NCBI RefSeq assembly: GCF_000472545.1
Contig: NZ_AWZV01000036.1
Coordinates: forward strand, 244 to 64,243
DNA from: Burkholderia sp. WSM2232
GTDB taxonomy: Bacteria; Pseudomonadota; Gammaproteobacteria; Burkholderiales; Burkholderiaceae
Length of the DNA: 64,000 bases
Direction of reading: 5' to 3'
Part shown: positions 27,991-36,721 of the stretch, in pieces
How positions within the stretch are numbered: the stretch's first letter is position 1
How the letters are laid out: each line of letters opens with the position of its first letter
The notes under the pieces: generated by a model
Databases searched by the model: none
Told to the model about the DNA's origin: nothing
Seen by the model: only the letters and a program-made list of their open reading frames with translations
Position numbers and translations under genes: made by a program

Positions 27991-28332
27991 TTACGAATTG
28001 ATACCGGCATTGGCGGCCTCTTCAACACGCGATACGCTGTCCAAAGCACGACACGCCGAATCGATGATCGACTGGAAGTATTTACGCAGAGCGGCATGGA
28101 TCACTTGCGCATTTGCGGCCGGCGCACTGCGGCCGGTCCTGATTGCCCAGACAGGCTCGTAGGGGATGACGAACCGATGCGGACTCTGGAAGCCGACAAA
28201 TGCCAGAACGTCAGACAGCTGGTTGCCAACTAACGTCTCCGCCACGTACTGCCGAACGCACTCGAGCAGTTGCCCGTTTGCACCAATGGAACCATGCATC
28301 TTCCAGTTCCCCAGCACAAGTTTGCGTCGCAT
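27991..28332 (-). pseudogene. Triose-phosphate isomerase homologue with internal deletions
   Basis: The frame opens MRRKLVLGNWKMHGSIGANG, an unmistakable TpiA N terminus with the Lys of NWKM, then jumps to AETLVGNQLSDVL and to the catalytic-Glu segment VIPYEPVWAIRTGRSAP (normally AIGTG; here Gly is Arg). Roughly 90 residues between the start and the ETL region are missing, as is the YGGSV phosphate loop, so it cannot form a TIM barrel. TpiA-like isomerases occur in tetritol pathways (L-erythrulose-1-phosphate isomerase), so this may be a lost member of the neighbouring catabolic locus. Confidence 0.82.
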
Positions 28333-28431
28333 TTCCGATACCTCAACCATTCGTTACGTTTCACAATCATGGCGAACGGGCCGCAGGTTTCTCACATTCG
28401 TGATAACGTACGCTCCGTTCGTCAAGAACAC

Positions 28432-28583
28432 GTTCTCGGGGCGGGGTGCGATTCCCCACCGGCGGTAATCGTCTTTCGCAGACGTAGCCCGCGAGCGCTC
28501 TGTTGCGACATTGCTGCGATAACAGAGGTCAGCAGACCCGGTTGGATTCCGGGGCCGACGGTATAGTCCGGATGAAAGAGAAC
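28432..28583 (+). promoter_or_regulatory. FMN riboswitch (RFN element) of ribH
   Basis: Conserved blocks of the RFN element in order: GGGGCGGGGTGCGATTCCCC, ACCGGCGGTAAT, AGCCCGCGAGCG, GGTCAGCAGACCCGGT, ATTCCGGGGCCGACGGTA and TAGTCCGGATGAAAGAGAAC. P1 is GTTCTC (28432-28437) with GAGAAC (28578-28583). It binds FMN and turns down the downstream lumazine synthase gene when FMN is plentiful. Confidence 0.95.
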
Positions 28584-28629
28584 AGGACAGCCAGTATTGC
28601 CGCGCGTGCGGGAAACGGCTGTTCTTCGC

Positions 28630-28648
28630 CCTGTTCACACAAAACAGG
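28630..28648 (+). promoter_or_regulatory. Ribosome-site sequestering hairpin of the FMN riboswitch
   Basis: CCTGTT (28630-28635) can pair with AACAGG (28643-28648), which contains the Shine-Dalgarno AGG nine bases before the ribH ATG. AGAACAGG (28579-28586), which overlaps P1, could alternatively pair with CCTGTTC, releasing the site. This is the usual translational design; pairing is predicted by eye. Confidence 0.6.
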
Positions 28649-28656
28649 TTGAATCC

Positions 28657-29157
28657 ATGAACAAATCTCTCTCAGTCGAAGCACAAGCAGCATTTGCCTG
28701 CGGCGGCACTCGCACCCGGATTGCCTTTATTCAGGCGTGCTGGCACCGCGATATTGTTGACCAGTGCAAGAGCTCTTTCCTGAATGTCATTAAAGAATTC
28801 GGTTACGGTTCTGACGACATCGATCTGTACGAAGTGCCAGGCGCGTTCGAAATACCCCTCCACGCGAAACGACTCGCGCAGAGCGGTCGGTATGCGGGCA
28901 TCGTCGCGGCGGGTCTCGTTGTCGATGGAGGCATCTATCGTCACGAATTCGTCGCTCAAGCGGTAATTTCAGGCTTGATGCAGGTCCAACTCGAAACAGG
29001 CACGCCTGTGTTCTCTGCTGTTCTGACGCCGCACCACTTCCATCACGGTGAAGAACACATCAGGTTTTTCACTGATCATTTCGTTGTGAAGGGCGCGGAG
29101 GTGGCGCGTGCCTGCGGCGAAACGGTACGTAAGCTCTCCCTGCTGGAGACCGCATAA
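28657..29157 (+). CDS. ribH: 6,7-dimethyl-8-ribityllumazine synthase, type II
   Basis: 166 residues. Condenses the ribityl-aminouracil with dihydroxybutanone phosphate in the penultimate step of riboflavin synthesis. QACWHRDIVDQCKSSFLNVI and EVPGAFEIPLHAKRLAQ with GLVVDGGIYRHEFVAQAVISGLM and FFTDHFVVKGAEVARAC follow the decameric RibH2 type of Brucella and Mesorhizobium rather than icosahedral RibH1 (the usual HxH GxxI pocket residues are changed). It is under an FMN riboswitch and sits beside a sugar catabolic operon, so it is likely a second copy to the housekeeping ribH. Confidence 0.9.
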   Translation: MNKSLSVEAQAAFACGGTRTRIAFIQACWHRDIVDQCKSSFLNVIKEFGYGSDDIDLYEVPGAFEIPLHAKRLAQSGRYAGIVAAGLVVDGGIYRHEFVAQAVISGLMQVQLETGTPVFSAVLTPHHFHHGEEHIRFFTDHFVVKGAEVARACGETVRKLSLLETA

Positions 29158-29217
29158 GCATGTCGTGACGGTCGCGCAGGTCGCGGGCAACGTTGCTCGC
29201 GACCATACGCACTCGCC

Positions 29218-30009
29218 TCAGGACATGAACATACCGCCGTCCACATTGATGGTCTGCCCGGTGATGTAAGCCGCGTCTTCCGAGGCGAGGAATGCGACGA
29301 GACCTGCGACATCCTTGTCGCTGCCAGCCCGCTTCATGGGAATGTTTGCAACCCATTCAGCCATGAGTTCACCGGGTTTGTAGTCACCCAGCAGCTTGCC
29401 CCAGGCTTCGTCGTTGTACGACCACATATCGGTCGTAATGATGCCCGGGCAAAACGCATTCACCGTGATGCCAGTCGGCGCCAACTCTTTCGCCAGACTC
29501 TGCGTTATCCCCAGCACGCCGAACTTGCTCGCGGCATAGTGGGGCGTGTAGACGAAACCTTGCCGAGCCTGTCCCGATGCCGTATTGATCAGTCGGCCAG
29601 CTTTTCCCGCACGCAGCATCCGCTTCGCAGCTTCCTGGCAGCAAAGGAAAACTCCTTTAGTGTTGACTGCAAGTACCTTGTCCCATTCATGTTCGGTCAG
29701 GTCTTCGAGCTTTGCGATAGTGATGACGCCGGCATTCTGCACGGAAACATCCACTTCACCCAGCTTCGCCGCAACCTCCTCGTACAGCGCGACAACCTGC
29801 TCTTTGCTGGTGACATCTGTTTCGATGGCGATGGCATCGAGGCCCGAATCACGCAACTGCGCTGCTGCGTCATGCACTGCCTTCTCGTTCGCGGAGACGC
29901 ATACTTTTGCGCCTTCTTCGGCAAAACGCCTCGCAATACCCAACCCAATGCCACGGCTACCGCCGGTCACCACCACTACCCTGTTTTCAAAACGCCGCTG
30001 GAACGCCAT
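29218..30009 (-). CDS. SDR dehydrogenase of the sugar operon (polyol dehydrogenase-like)
   Basis: 263 residues with TGGSRGIGLGIARRF, NAGVITIAKLEDL, NTASGQARQG and YAASKFGVLGITQSL, ending GQTINVDGGMFMS: a classical NAD(P) SDR close to polyol or diacetyl/acetoin-type reductases. It is the last gene of the nine-gene leftward operon. GGAGAGTGAAAG gives the ribosome site. It probably oxidises a polyol or reduces a ketose in the pathway. Its stop faces the ribH stop, 60 bases apart. Confidence 0.86.
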   Translation of the reverse strand: MAFQRRFENRVVVVTGGSRGIGLGIARRFAEEGAKVCVSANEKAVHDAAAQLRDSGLDAIAIETDVTSKEQVVALYEEVAAKLGEVDVSVQNAGVITIAKLEDLTEHEWDKVLAVNTKGVFLCCQEAAKRMLRAGKAGRLINTASGQARQGFVYTPHYAASKFGVLGITQSLAKELAPTGITVNAFCPGIITTDMWSYNDEAWGKLLGDYKPGELMAEWVANIPMKRAGSDKDVAGLVAFLASEDAAYITGQTINVDGGMFMS

Positions 30010-30035
30010 CTTTCACTCTCCACTAGAGACGGACC

Positions 30036-31505
30036 CTAGAGCCGTCCGATCCATTGCAACCATTGTTCGTGGTTCTTTGCAGCTGCTTCGACGCCGGATC
30101 CCGGCTCGACACGTCGCGATACAACCCGTGTTTCGCGATATGTGTCTAGCGAGCTGATTGATCCGAGCTTCAACGCAGCGAGCGCTGCCGCGCCAGCGGC
30201 CGAGATCTCGCTGAGCATCAGCGTACTGACAGGCCGGTTCAACGTGTCGGCAAGGTACTGAAGAAGGAACGGTCGCTGGACCAGCCCACCGTCGAGAAAG
30301 AGTTCACGCAGCGGGACATTGGCCGCGCCCTCCATGACGGAGATCACGTCCTTGATCTGGTAGGCGATCGACTCATACGCTGCCCGCACGACGTTTTGCC
30401 AGGATGTCGAGAAGTTCAGGCCCACGATCTGCGCGCCACCCGGATATTTCCAGTGCGGACAACCAATTCCCGAGAATGCGGGAATAAGAAAGACACCACC
30501 GTTGTCGTATTCAGTGAAGGCTTGCTCTGCTTCTGCAAAGTCCTTGATGATTCGCAGCTTCTCCTTGAGGAACGAGGGTGTCGAACCCGCACTGATGACG
30601 ATGCCTTCGAGTGCAAAGTCCACGCGCTCTTCAGTAGCAAAGCAAAGAGTCGACACAAGGCCATCGGTGGCGGCCAAGGGCGTGCTACCCACATTCATCA
30701 TGATCGACGAGCCAGTGCCCATCGTCGCCTTCGCAACACCGGGACTCAGGCACCCTTCGCCGACGGCAGCCGCATGAGAGTCACCGATCATCGACACGAT
30801 CGGGACAGGCCGATCGAAAATGCCATCGAAATCGCTCGCGCCGAAACCGGATGCCGACGGGCGCAGCTCGGGCAGTTGCAGACCCTGCAGTCCGAAATCT
30901 GCGAAAAGGTCGCGATCCCACTCCAGCTCCGCAAGATTGAACAACATCGTCCTGGACGCGTTCGTGTAGTCGGTGCGGTATGCCGTACCCCTTGTCAAAC
31001 GATATAGCAACCAGCTATCGACTGTACCGAAGTGGGCTGTGCCGGCCTTGATTTCCGAGTGCACACGCTCGTCGTTTTCGTTCAACCAGATGAGCTTCGT
31101 ACCAGAGAAATATGGATCGATTAGCAGCCCCGTCTTTTCGGCAATGATAGGTGCCTTCCCTTCCCGCTTGAGCCGGTCGCATATCGCGAGCGAACGTTGA
31201 CATTGCCACGACACGGCCGGAACGATGGGGCGACCTTCCGCATCCCATAGCACGACAGTCTCACGCTGATTCGAGATTCCGACGCCTGCGATGTCCTTGC
31301 GCTCACCCTTGAACTCGCCGAGGCATATGGCTACTGCTCGCAGTACCGACTCGTAGATCAGATCCGGATCCTGCTCGACGAAACCCGTGCGCGGATGGGC
31401 ACACGGGACAGCTACAAAGCCGCGAGCGTGCACCTGTCCTGAGGGGTCGAAAACAAGCGCCTTGGTACCGCTTGTGCCCTGATCGATGGCCAGAACGTAT
31501 TGCAT
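30036..31505 (-). CDS. FGGY-family carbohydrate kinase, glycerol-kinase-like
   Basis: 489 residues. AIDQGTSGTKALVFD is the N-terminal phosphate loop; VGISNQRETVVLWD and TDYTNASRTMLFN are close to GlpK signatures, and GDSHAAAVGEGC and ELFLDGGLVQRPFLLQYLAD complete the FGGY fold. The family phosphorylates glycerol, tetritols, pentitols, ketopentoses and others, and GlpK-like sequence does not settle the substrate. Position between the ABC permease and an SDR says it phosphorylates the imported compound or its oxidised form. AGGTGAC precedes the ATG. Confidence 0.88.
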   Translation of the reverse strand: MQYVLAIDQGTSGTKALVFDPSGQVHARGFVAVPCAHPRTGFVEQDPDLIYESVLRAVAICLGEFKGERKDIAGVGISNQRETVVLWDAEGRPIVPAVSWQCQRSLAICDRLKREGKAPIIAEKTGLLIDPYFSGTKLIWLNENDERVHSEIKAGTAHFGTVDSWLLYRLTRGTAYRTDYTNASRTMLFNLAELEWDRDLFADFGLQGLQLPELRPSASGFGASDFDGIFDRPVPIVSMIGDSHAAAVGEGCLSPGVAKATMGTGSSIMMNVGSTPLAATDGLVSTLCFATEERVDFALEGIVISAGSTPSFLKEKLRIIKDFAEAEQAFTEYDNGGVFLIPAFSGIGCPHWKYPGGAQIVGLNFSTSWQNVVRAAYESIAYQIKDVISVMEGAANVPLRELFLDGGLVQRPFLLQYLADTLNRPVSTLMLSEISAAGAAALAALKLGSISSLDTYRETRVVSRRVEPGSGVEAAAKNHEQWLQWIGRL

Positions 31506-31538
31506 GTCACCTTCCTGAAGACGGTTCGGATCTGGCGC

Positions 31539-32621
31539 TCAAGCGGTGAGAGAAACCATGCGGCTCTGCAGGCGCTGCTGCAACTGATCGATGACGACGG
31601 CGAAGATGATGACGAGGCCCTTGATGACCATCTGCCAGAAATCGCTGATGCCGCACATCACCATGCCATCGCCGAGAATGCTGATCACGCAGGCACCGAC
31701 AACCGAACCAAAGACCGTACCGCGTCCCCCCATCAACGCCGTACCGCCCAACACGACCGCCGCAATCGCGTTCAACTCGAACGTCTGGCCCGTCAACGGG
31801 TGAGCCGTCTGCAACTGGGCAGTGATAACGAGTCCGACAATCGCCGCACAAAACCCCGAGAACATGTACACGAACAGCTTCACGCGGTTCGTACGAATGC
31901 CGGAGAAGCGAGCGGCCTGCTCATTGCCACCGATCGCATAGATGCGGCGGCCGAGCGGCGTGCGCTTTGCGACAAAGATAGTGATGGCGGCGAGAATCAC
32001 CATGATCCAGACGGGCATCGACAGGCCCAGAATGGTGCCGTTTCCAAGAAATTCGAAGCCCGTGTTGCCCAGAGCGGGATTGCCTCCCAGATCGGCATAC
32101 GTGCTGCCATTGTTCACCAGCAGTGCCGCGCCGCGCACGACATACAACATGCCGAGCGTTGCAATAAATGGAGCAACATTCAGAGCCGTGATCAGATAGC
32201 CGTTCACTGCACCGATGATTGCGCCCAACGCGCATGCAATCAGCGTAACGCCCCAGGGGTTGAAGAACACGATGTGGTGTCCGACCTTGACGCCTTCGAG
32301 CAGAAGATACCCCGCAGCCATGCCGCTGATTCCAACTATCGAACCCACCGACAGGTCGATGCCCCCTGTCAGAATAACGAGCGTCATTCCGATCGACAGG
32401 ATGGCGACAATTGTGACGTGCTTCGCCATGATCAGCATGTTGCTTGCCGACAGGAAGTTTTCCGTTGCCAGCGAGAACACGATGATGATCGCAAAGAGTG
32501 CAATGAAGATTCGCAGCTTGAGCACGCCCACCGCAATGCGGGAAGCCATGTAGGAAAACTGCCGGTTGTGCTTGCCGTGAACCGGCTGAATAGAAGGGTT
32601 GCTGCTGTTCGGGGTGTTCAT
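31539..32621 (-). CDS. Sugar ABC transporter permease (RbsC-like)
   Basis: About 360 residues from an ATG at 32621 with GAGG eight bases upstream. Nine or ten membrane segments; LRIFIALFAIIIVFSL opens the domain, IGMTLVILTGGIDLSVGSI carries the permease signature and GGNEQAARFSGIRTNRVKL the cytoplasmic coupling loop. Imports a monosaccharide or polyol with the neighbouring ATPase and binding protein. An ATG at 32645 overlapping the rbsA-like stop is the alternative start. Confidence 0.92.
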   Translation of the reverse strand: MNTPNSSNPSIQPVHGKHNRQFSYMASRIAVGVLKLRIFIALFAIIIVFSLATENFLSASNMLIMAKHVTIVAILSIGMTLVILTGGIDLSVGSIVGISGMAAGYLLLEGVKVGHHIVFFNPWGVTLIACALGAIIGAVNGYLITALNVAPFIATLGMLYVVRGAALLVNNGSTYADLGGNPALGNTGFEFLGNGTILGLSMPVWIMVILAAITIFVAKRTPLGRRIYAIGGNEQAARFSGIRTNRVKLFVYMFSGFCAAIVGLVITAQLQTAHPLTGQTFELNAIAAVVLGGTALMGGRGTVFGSVVGACVISILGDGMVMCGISDFWQMVIKGLVIIFAVVIDQLQQRLQSRMVSLTA

Positions 32622-32641
32622 GGTTTCTGCCTCAAATTGCT

Positions 32642-34180
32642 TCACACTACGGCTGTAGCTGGTGTCGACGCGCGCACGATGCGTTCGCTGTCAAACTGTG
32701 AACGTTCCATGATTGCCGTTAACTTTCCGCTGGCCATCACGAAGACCCGATTGGAAACAGCCATTGCTTCGTCCAGTTCCGAGGTCGCGTAGACGACTGC
32801 GATACCAGACTGCGCGAGCAGACTGATCGTCTTGTACACATCCTCCTTCGCACCCACGTCGATTCCCCGCGTCGGTTCGTCCATCAGCAGTACCTTGGGC
32901 GATGTGAGCAGTGCCTTGCCGATCACCACCTTCTGCATGTTTCCGCCGGAAAGCGATGTGATGGGTGCATCGACAGAGGCGGCCTTGATCGCGAGACGCT
33001 TGACGATGTCGGTTGATGCCTCGAGTTGTTTGTCACGCCGGAGTGAAAAGAAAGAGAGGCGCCGGGTAAACTTCGACAGACTCGACAATGTCATGTTTTC
33101 GAGGATCGACATCAGCTGTACCATGCCCTGCTTCTGTCTGTCTTCTGGTACCAGCGCAATGCCGGCCTCGATACGTTTTGGGATGCGGAGATCTTCAATC
33201 GCCTTGCCGGCCAGCTCTATTTCACCGAGAGCGAGCGGCTGCGCACCGAGCAGTGACTCAAGCAGCTCGGTACGACCAGCTCCCATCAAACCGTAGATCC
33301 CGATGACCTCGCCGGCCTTGACGGAAAACGAAACATGGTCAACCGCGTAGATCCCATTCGAGCGCTTCAGCGCAAGGTCCTTGACCTTCAGCACTTCTTC
33401 GCCGATCGCGTGCTGCTCGAACGCAAAACGTTTTTTCGTCGAGCCAACCATCGCTTCGATGATCCAGGGAATGTCGATATTCGCAACGTCGTTTTCTGCA
33501 ACGAGGCGCCCATTACGCAGAACGGCGATGCAGTCTCCGACCGCCATGATCTCTTCGAGACGATGGGAGATGTATATAACTGTGACGCCCTCTTCCTTGA
33601 GTTGCGCAATGATCTTGAAGAGGATCTCGACCTCCGTCTTCGATAGCGCGGAAGTCGGCTCGTCCATGATCAGCACCTTGATGTGCTTGGAGAGGGCTTT
33701 AGCTATTTCAACCAGCTGCTGTTGTCCGACGTACAGATCGCCCAATCGCGTGCGCGGTTCGATCGGAATCTGCAGCCGGTTAAGCAGTATTTTTGCCTGA
33801 TGGTTTTCGTCCTTGCTGCGGATCACACCGGAACTCGTCAACTCGTTGCCGGCGAAGATGTTTTCCGCGACCGTCATGTCCGGAAAGAGATTCAGTTCCT
33901 GGAAGATGATGCCGATGCCGTGCTTCTCAGCGCTACGCACGTCAGTGATTTGCGCAATCTTGCCGTCGACCCAGATCTCGCCAGACGTCGGGACTTCTGC
34001 GCCAGCGAGCAGCTTCATCAACGTAGATTTGCCCGCGCCGTTCTCGCCTATCAGCACATTGACCTTGCCGCGGCGCACCGTGTAGTCGACGTCCACCAGC
34101 GCTGCAGTGCCAGGATAGACCTTGGACAATCCACGCGTCTCGATGACGTTGACCGGATTCATGGTTCGGGAGTCGTTCAT
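32642..34180 (-). CDS. Sugar ABC transporter ATP-binding protein (RbsA-like, two domains)
   Basis: 512 residues with two ATPase domains. The first has Walker A GENGAGKST, signature LYVGQQQLVEIAKALS, Walker B VLIMDEPTSAL and the H-loop YISHR; the second has the degenerate GLMGAGRTE, SLSGGNMQKVVIGKAL and VLLMDEPTRGIDVG. This is the carbohydrate-uptake type 2 arrangement. Its start overlaps the lipoprotein gene stop (ATGA), implying translational coupling. Confidence 0.93.
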   Translation of the reverse strand: MNDSRTMNPVNVIETRGLSKVYPGTAALVDVDYTVRRGKVNVLIGENGAGKSTLMKLLAGAEVPTSGEIWVDGKIAQITDVRSAEKHGIGIIFQELNLFPDMTVAENIFAGNELTSSGVIRSKDENHQAKILLNRLQIPIEPRTRLGDLYVGQQQLVEIAKALSKHIKVLIMDEPTSALSKTEVEILFKIIAQLKEEGVTVIYISHRLEEIMAVGDCIAVLRNGRLVAENDVANIDIPWIIEAMVGSTKKRFAFEQHAIGEEVLKVKDLALKRSNGIYAVDHVSFSVKAGEVIGIYGLMGAGRTELLESLLGAQPLALGEIELAGKAIEDLRIPKRIEAGIALVPEDRQKQGMVQLMSILENMTLSSLSKFTRRLSFFSLRRDKQLEASTDIVKRLAIKAASVDAPITSLSGGNMQKVVIGKALLTSPKVLLMDEPTRGIDVGAKEDVYKTISLLAQSGIAVVYATSELDEAMAVSNRVFVMASGKLTAIMERSQFDSERIVRASTPATAVV

Positions 34181-34812
34181 TTCCAGGCCACCGGAATTGC
34201 GCGGATTTCACCCGTCGGCTCGCTCCAGCTGCTGTAAACCGCAGCGACGTCGACCGTGTCACCGACCTTGAGCCTGAGCGATTTTTGCGCTCGCGCGACA
34301 ACGAGCTTGTTCAGATCCTGCCCAAATACGGCGAAGCGCGTCTGATCGTCAAAGTCACTGTACTTGACGCCTGGAAACCCGTCGCGAACGCCGGTGCCGA
34401 TCACCACTGGGCCGGTCTCGAGCGCGATGTGCACCGGATCACCGCCGGACGAAGGCGTGACGTCTACATATGCCTTTCCAACGCGCGATGAATCGTCAAC
34501 CTTGACGACCTTGCCTTGCACGCGAATCCAGAAGTTGCATGGGAAAGCCGTGCTTTGGCGGAAACCGTACTCCTTGCACGCGCTATCGAAGTTCTGACCG
34601 GCAGCGCCGATCACCTGCGCAGCCGGCTTGGCATTCTTGTCCGCATAGGGGATCAGTTGTTCGTTCAGGATCTTTTCTGCATCAGGGCCCTGATGCTGCC
34701 CCTGACTGCGAATCTGTGCCAGTTCGGTATCCGTCACAACGTGACACCCGGCAATTGAAACGACGCCGAGAACAACCATCGTCAACCGGGCTGCAGATAG
34801 GGAAGAAACCAT
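34177..34812 (-). CDS. DUF2291 lipoprotein
   Basis: 211 residues from an ATG at 34812 with GAGAGG before it. The lipobox VVSIAGC (signal cleaved before Cys) makes it a lipoprotein of the periplasm. ACKEYGFRQSTAFPCNFW and later VHIALETGPVVIGTGVRDGFPGVKYSDF are typical of DUF2291, which is repeatedly encoded inside carbohydrate ABC operons. It may help deliver ligand to the transporter; function is not established. Confidence 0.82.
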   Translation of the reverse strand: MVSSLSAARLTMVVLGVVSIAGCHVVTDTELAQIRSQGQHQGPDAEKILNEQLIPYADKNAKPAAQVIGAAGQNFDSACKEYGFRQSTAFPCNFWIRVQGKVVKVDDSSRVGKAYVDVTPSSGGDPVHIALETGPVVIGTGVRDGFPGVKYSDFDDQTRFAVFGQDLNKLVVARAQKSLRLKVGDTVDVAAVYSSWSEPTGEIRAIPVAWK

Positions 34813-34879
34813 AACAACCTCTCTTGACAAGACTTCTACAGGCGCAGCACTCGCTGCACCCGCTCTAACACCGCCGCAA

Positions 34880-35824
34880 TTACTTGGTGTAATAGAAGTC
34901 TTTTACGTGCGAAGCGTTGTCCTTCGTGATAAGGATGCCGCGCGTAAGTTGACGCTCCGCTTCTCCGGTCTTGCCGGTTGTGATGTACTTGTCGAGCAGG
35001 TCGACCCCGTGGATCGCGATGCCTTGCGCCTGCAACATGACGCTCGCCTTCAGCTTGCCCTGAAGGAGCGAATCGCGCTCATCGTTGCTGCCATCGATAC
35101 CCATCACCACAACGTTCTTCTTGCCGGCCGATTCGAGCGATGCGATAGCGCCGAGGGCGACAGGACCGTTACCGCAAATCACGCCCTTGATGTTCGGGTG
35201 TTCCTGCAGGATCGAATCCATTGCCTGCTTGCCAGGCAGAAGCGCACCCTTGGCGTCCTGGCGGGCGACCATCTTCAGATCAGGGTATTGATCGAGCACC
35301 TGGTGGAAGGCCTGCGAGCGCGTCACGCAATTCTTGTCGGCCTGATTGCAGGTCAACTCGACGTATTCGCCCTTCTCGCCGATCGCTTCCACGAACTTCT
35401 GTGCGACCTCGGTTCCAGCCTGCAGGTTGTTGTGACTCAGTTGCGCGATCGCGATGCCATCCTTCGGGATTTCGCGATTGATCAGGACGACAGGTATCTT
35501 CTTTTCCTGGGCGGTTCGAACGGTAGCGACGCTGCTATTCGAGTCCGCATTGTCGAGGATGATGCCCTTGACGCCCTTGCCGATCACCAGGTTGACCAGT
35601 TCGTTCTGCTTGTTCACGTCCTCGCCGTGCGACAGCACGATCGTGTCGTAGCCGAGCTTCCTGGCCTCAGTATCAGCGCCCTTCGCTTCTGCCGCGTAGT
35701 ACGGGTTATCGAGAGCATTGACCAGGATTGCGATGGTTCCTTTGGAAGCGGCGAGCGCATCGACGCAATGAACTGCTGCGAACGAGGCAGCGACGGCAGC
35801 AGCAAGTGCAAATTTCTTCAGCAT
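34880..35824 (-). CDS. Sugar ABC transporter substrate-binding protein (RbsB-like)
   Basis: 314 residues from the ATG at 35824: signal peptide MLKKFALAAAVAASFAAVHC, then GTIAILVNALDNPYYAAEAKG, IGKGVKGIILDNADSNSS, and ICGNGPVALGAIASLES, the periplasmic-binding fold of the ribose/autoinducer group. Cys pair in ELTCNQADKNCV may form a disulphide. Binds the pathway's substrate; similarity to ribose or polyol-binding proteins does not show which. First of the transporter genes in the operon. Confidence 0.9.
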   Translation of the reverse strand: MLKKFALAAAVAASFAAVHCVDALAASKGTIAILVNALDNPYYAAEAKGADTEARKLGYDTIVLSHGEDVNKQNELVNLVIGKGVKGIILDNADSNSSVATVRTAQEKKIPVVLINREIPKDGIAIAQLSHNNLQAGTEVAQKFVEAIGEKGEYVELTCNQADKNCVTRSQAFHQVLDQYPDLKMVARQDAKGALLPGKQAMDSILQEHPNIKGVICGNGPVALGAIASLESAGKKNVVVMGIDGSNDERDSLLQGKLKASVMLQAQGIAIHGVDLLDKYITTGKTGEAERQLTRGILITKDNASHVKDFYYTK

Positions 35825-35892
35825 TTTTTGTCTCCGGATTGGTCTCTTTCTCAACGTGTTGCAGCCCTCGGGCGGCTGCGCTCAAAGTGCCG

Positions 35893-36690
35893 TCAGCAAA
35901 TCGTGTATCCGCCGTCGATCATGATGTCGGCGCCAGTAATCATGTCCGCTCCGTTCGAGAGCAGGAACAGGATTGCTGCGGCGATTTCGTCCGTGTACGC
36001 AAAGCGGCCGACAGGGATCTGCTTCTTCATCGCTTCTCCCTTTTCGCCCTCCCAGGCGGCTGCACCCATCGGGGTGAGTACGACGGTAGGCGAAACGGTA
36101 TTGACCGTAATCCCACGCAGGGCCCACTCCTTGGCAAGCACCTTCGTCATTCCGATCAGTCCGGCCTTCGCCGACGTGTACGCGCAATGCTTGTCGATCG
36201 CCACAGTAGCGGCCTGTGAAGCGATGTTGACCACCTTGCCGCCGTGACCGCTCGAAAGAACGTGCCGGGCGAAGTGCTTCGAGCACAGGAACGGGCCGGT
36301 GAGGTTCACCCCAATCTGCTTTTGCCACTCGTCCACGCTGATGTCCTCAGCGCTCGTAAGCGTGATGCAGCCGGCAGCATTGACCAGAAGATGCAGATCG
36401 CCGAAGTGATCACGCGCTGCTTTCATCGCCTTCTCGACATCGGCCTCGTTCGCGACGTCACACGGAAATGCGGCGGCGTTTGCCGTCCCGAGTTCTTCTA
36501 TCGCAGCGCGCACACGCGGTTCTTCGAAGCTGGGATAGAAAATCGCGACGCGAGCACCCTTTGCGATAAGCGCTGCATTCGTGGCCATCGCGATACCACC
36601 CAGGCCACCCGTCACGACCGCGATCTTGCCGTCGAGCCGGAAGTCAAAGTCGACGCCGTGACGCAGCGACATGTCATACTGAATTGCCAT
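35893..36690 (-). CDS. SDR dehydrogenase (D-threitol/polyol dehydrogenase-like)
   Basis: 265 residues from the ATG at 36690 (AAGGAGACACGGG before it). DFDFRLDGKIAVVTGGLGGIA, NAAGCITLTSAEDI, NIASQAATVAI and AYTSAKAGLIGMTKVLA with DIMIDGGYTIC define an SDR close to the DthD/GolD-type polyol dehydrogenases. The usual TGxxxGIG is TGGLGGIA here. Second dehydrogenase of the operon; it likely converts a polyol to a ketose before phosphorylation and transketolase action. Confidence 0.85.
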   Translation of the reverse strand: MAIQYDMSLRHGVDFDFRLDGKIAVVTGGLGGIAMATNAALIAKGARVAIFYPSFEEPRVRAAIEELGTANAAAFPCDVANEADVEKAMKAARDHFGDLHLLVNAAGCITLTSAEDISVDEWQKQIGVNLTGPFLCSKHFARHVLSSGHGGKVVNIASQAATVAIDKHCAYTSAKAGLIGMTKVLAKEWALRGITVNTVSPTVVLTPMGAAAWEGEKGEAMKKQIPVGRFAYTDEIAAAILFLLSNGADMITGADIMIDGGYTIC

Positions 36691-36721
36691 TCCCGTGTCT
36701 CCTTGAATCTTTGCTATCTGT

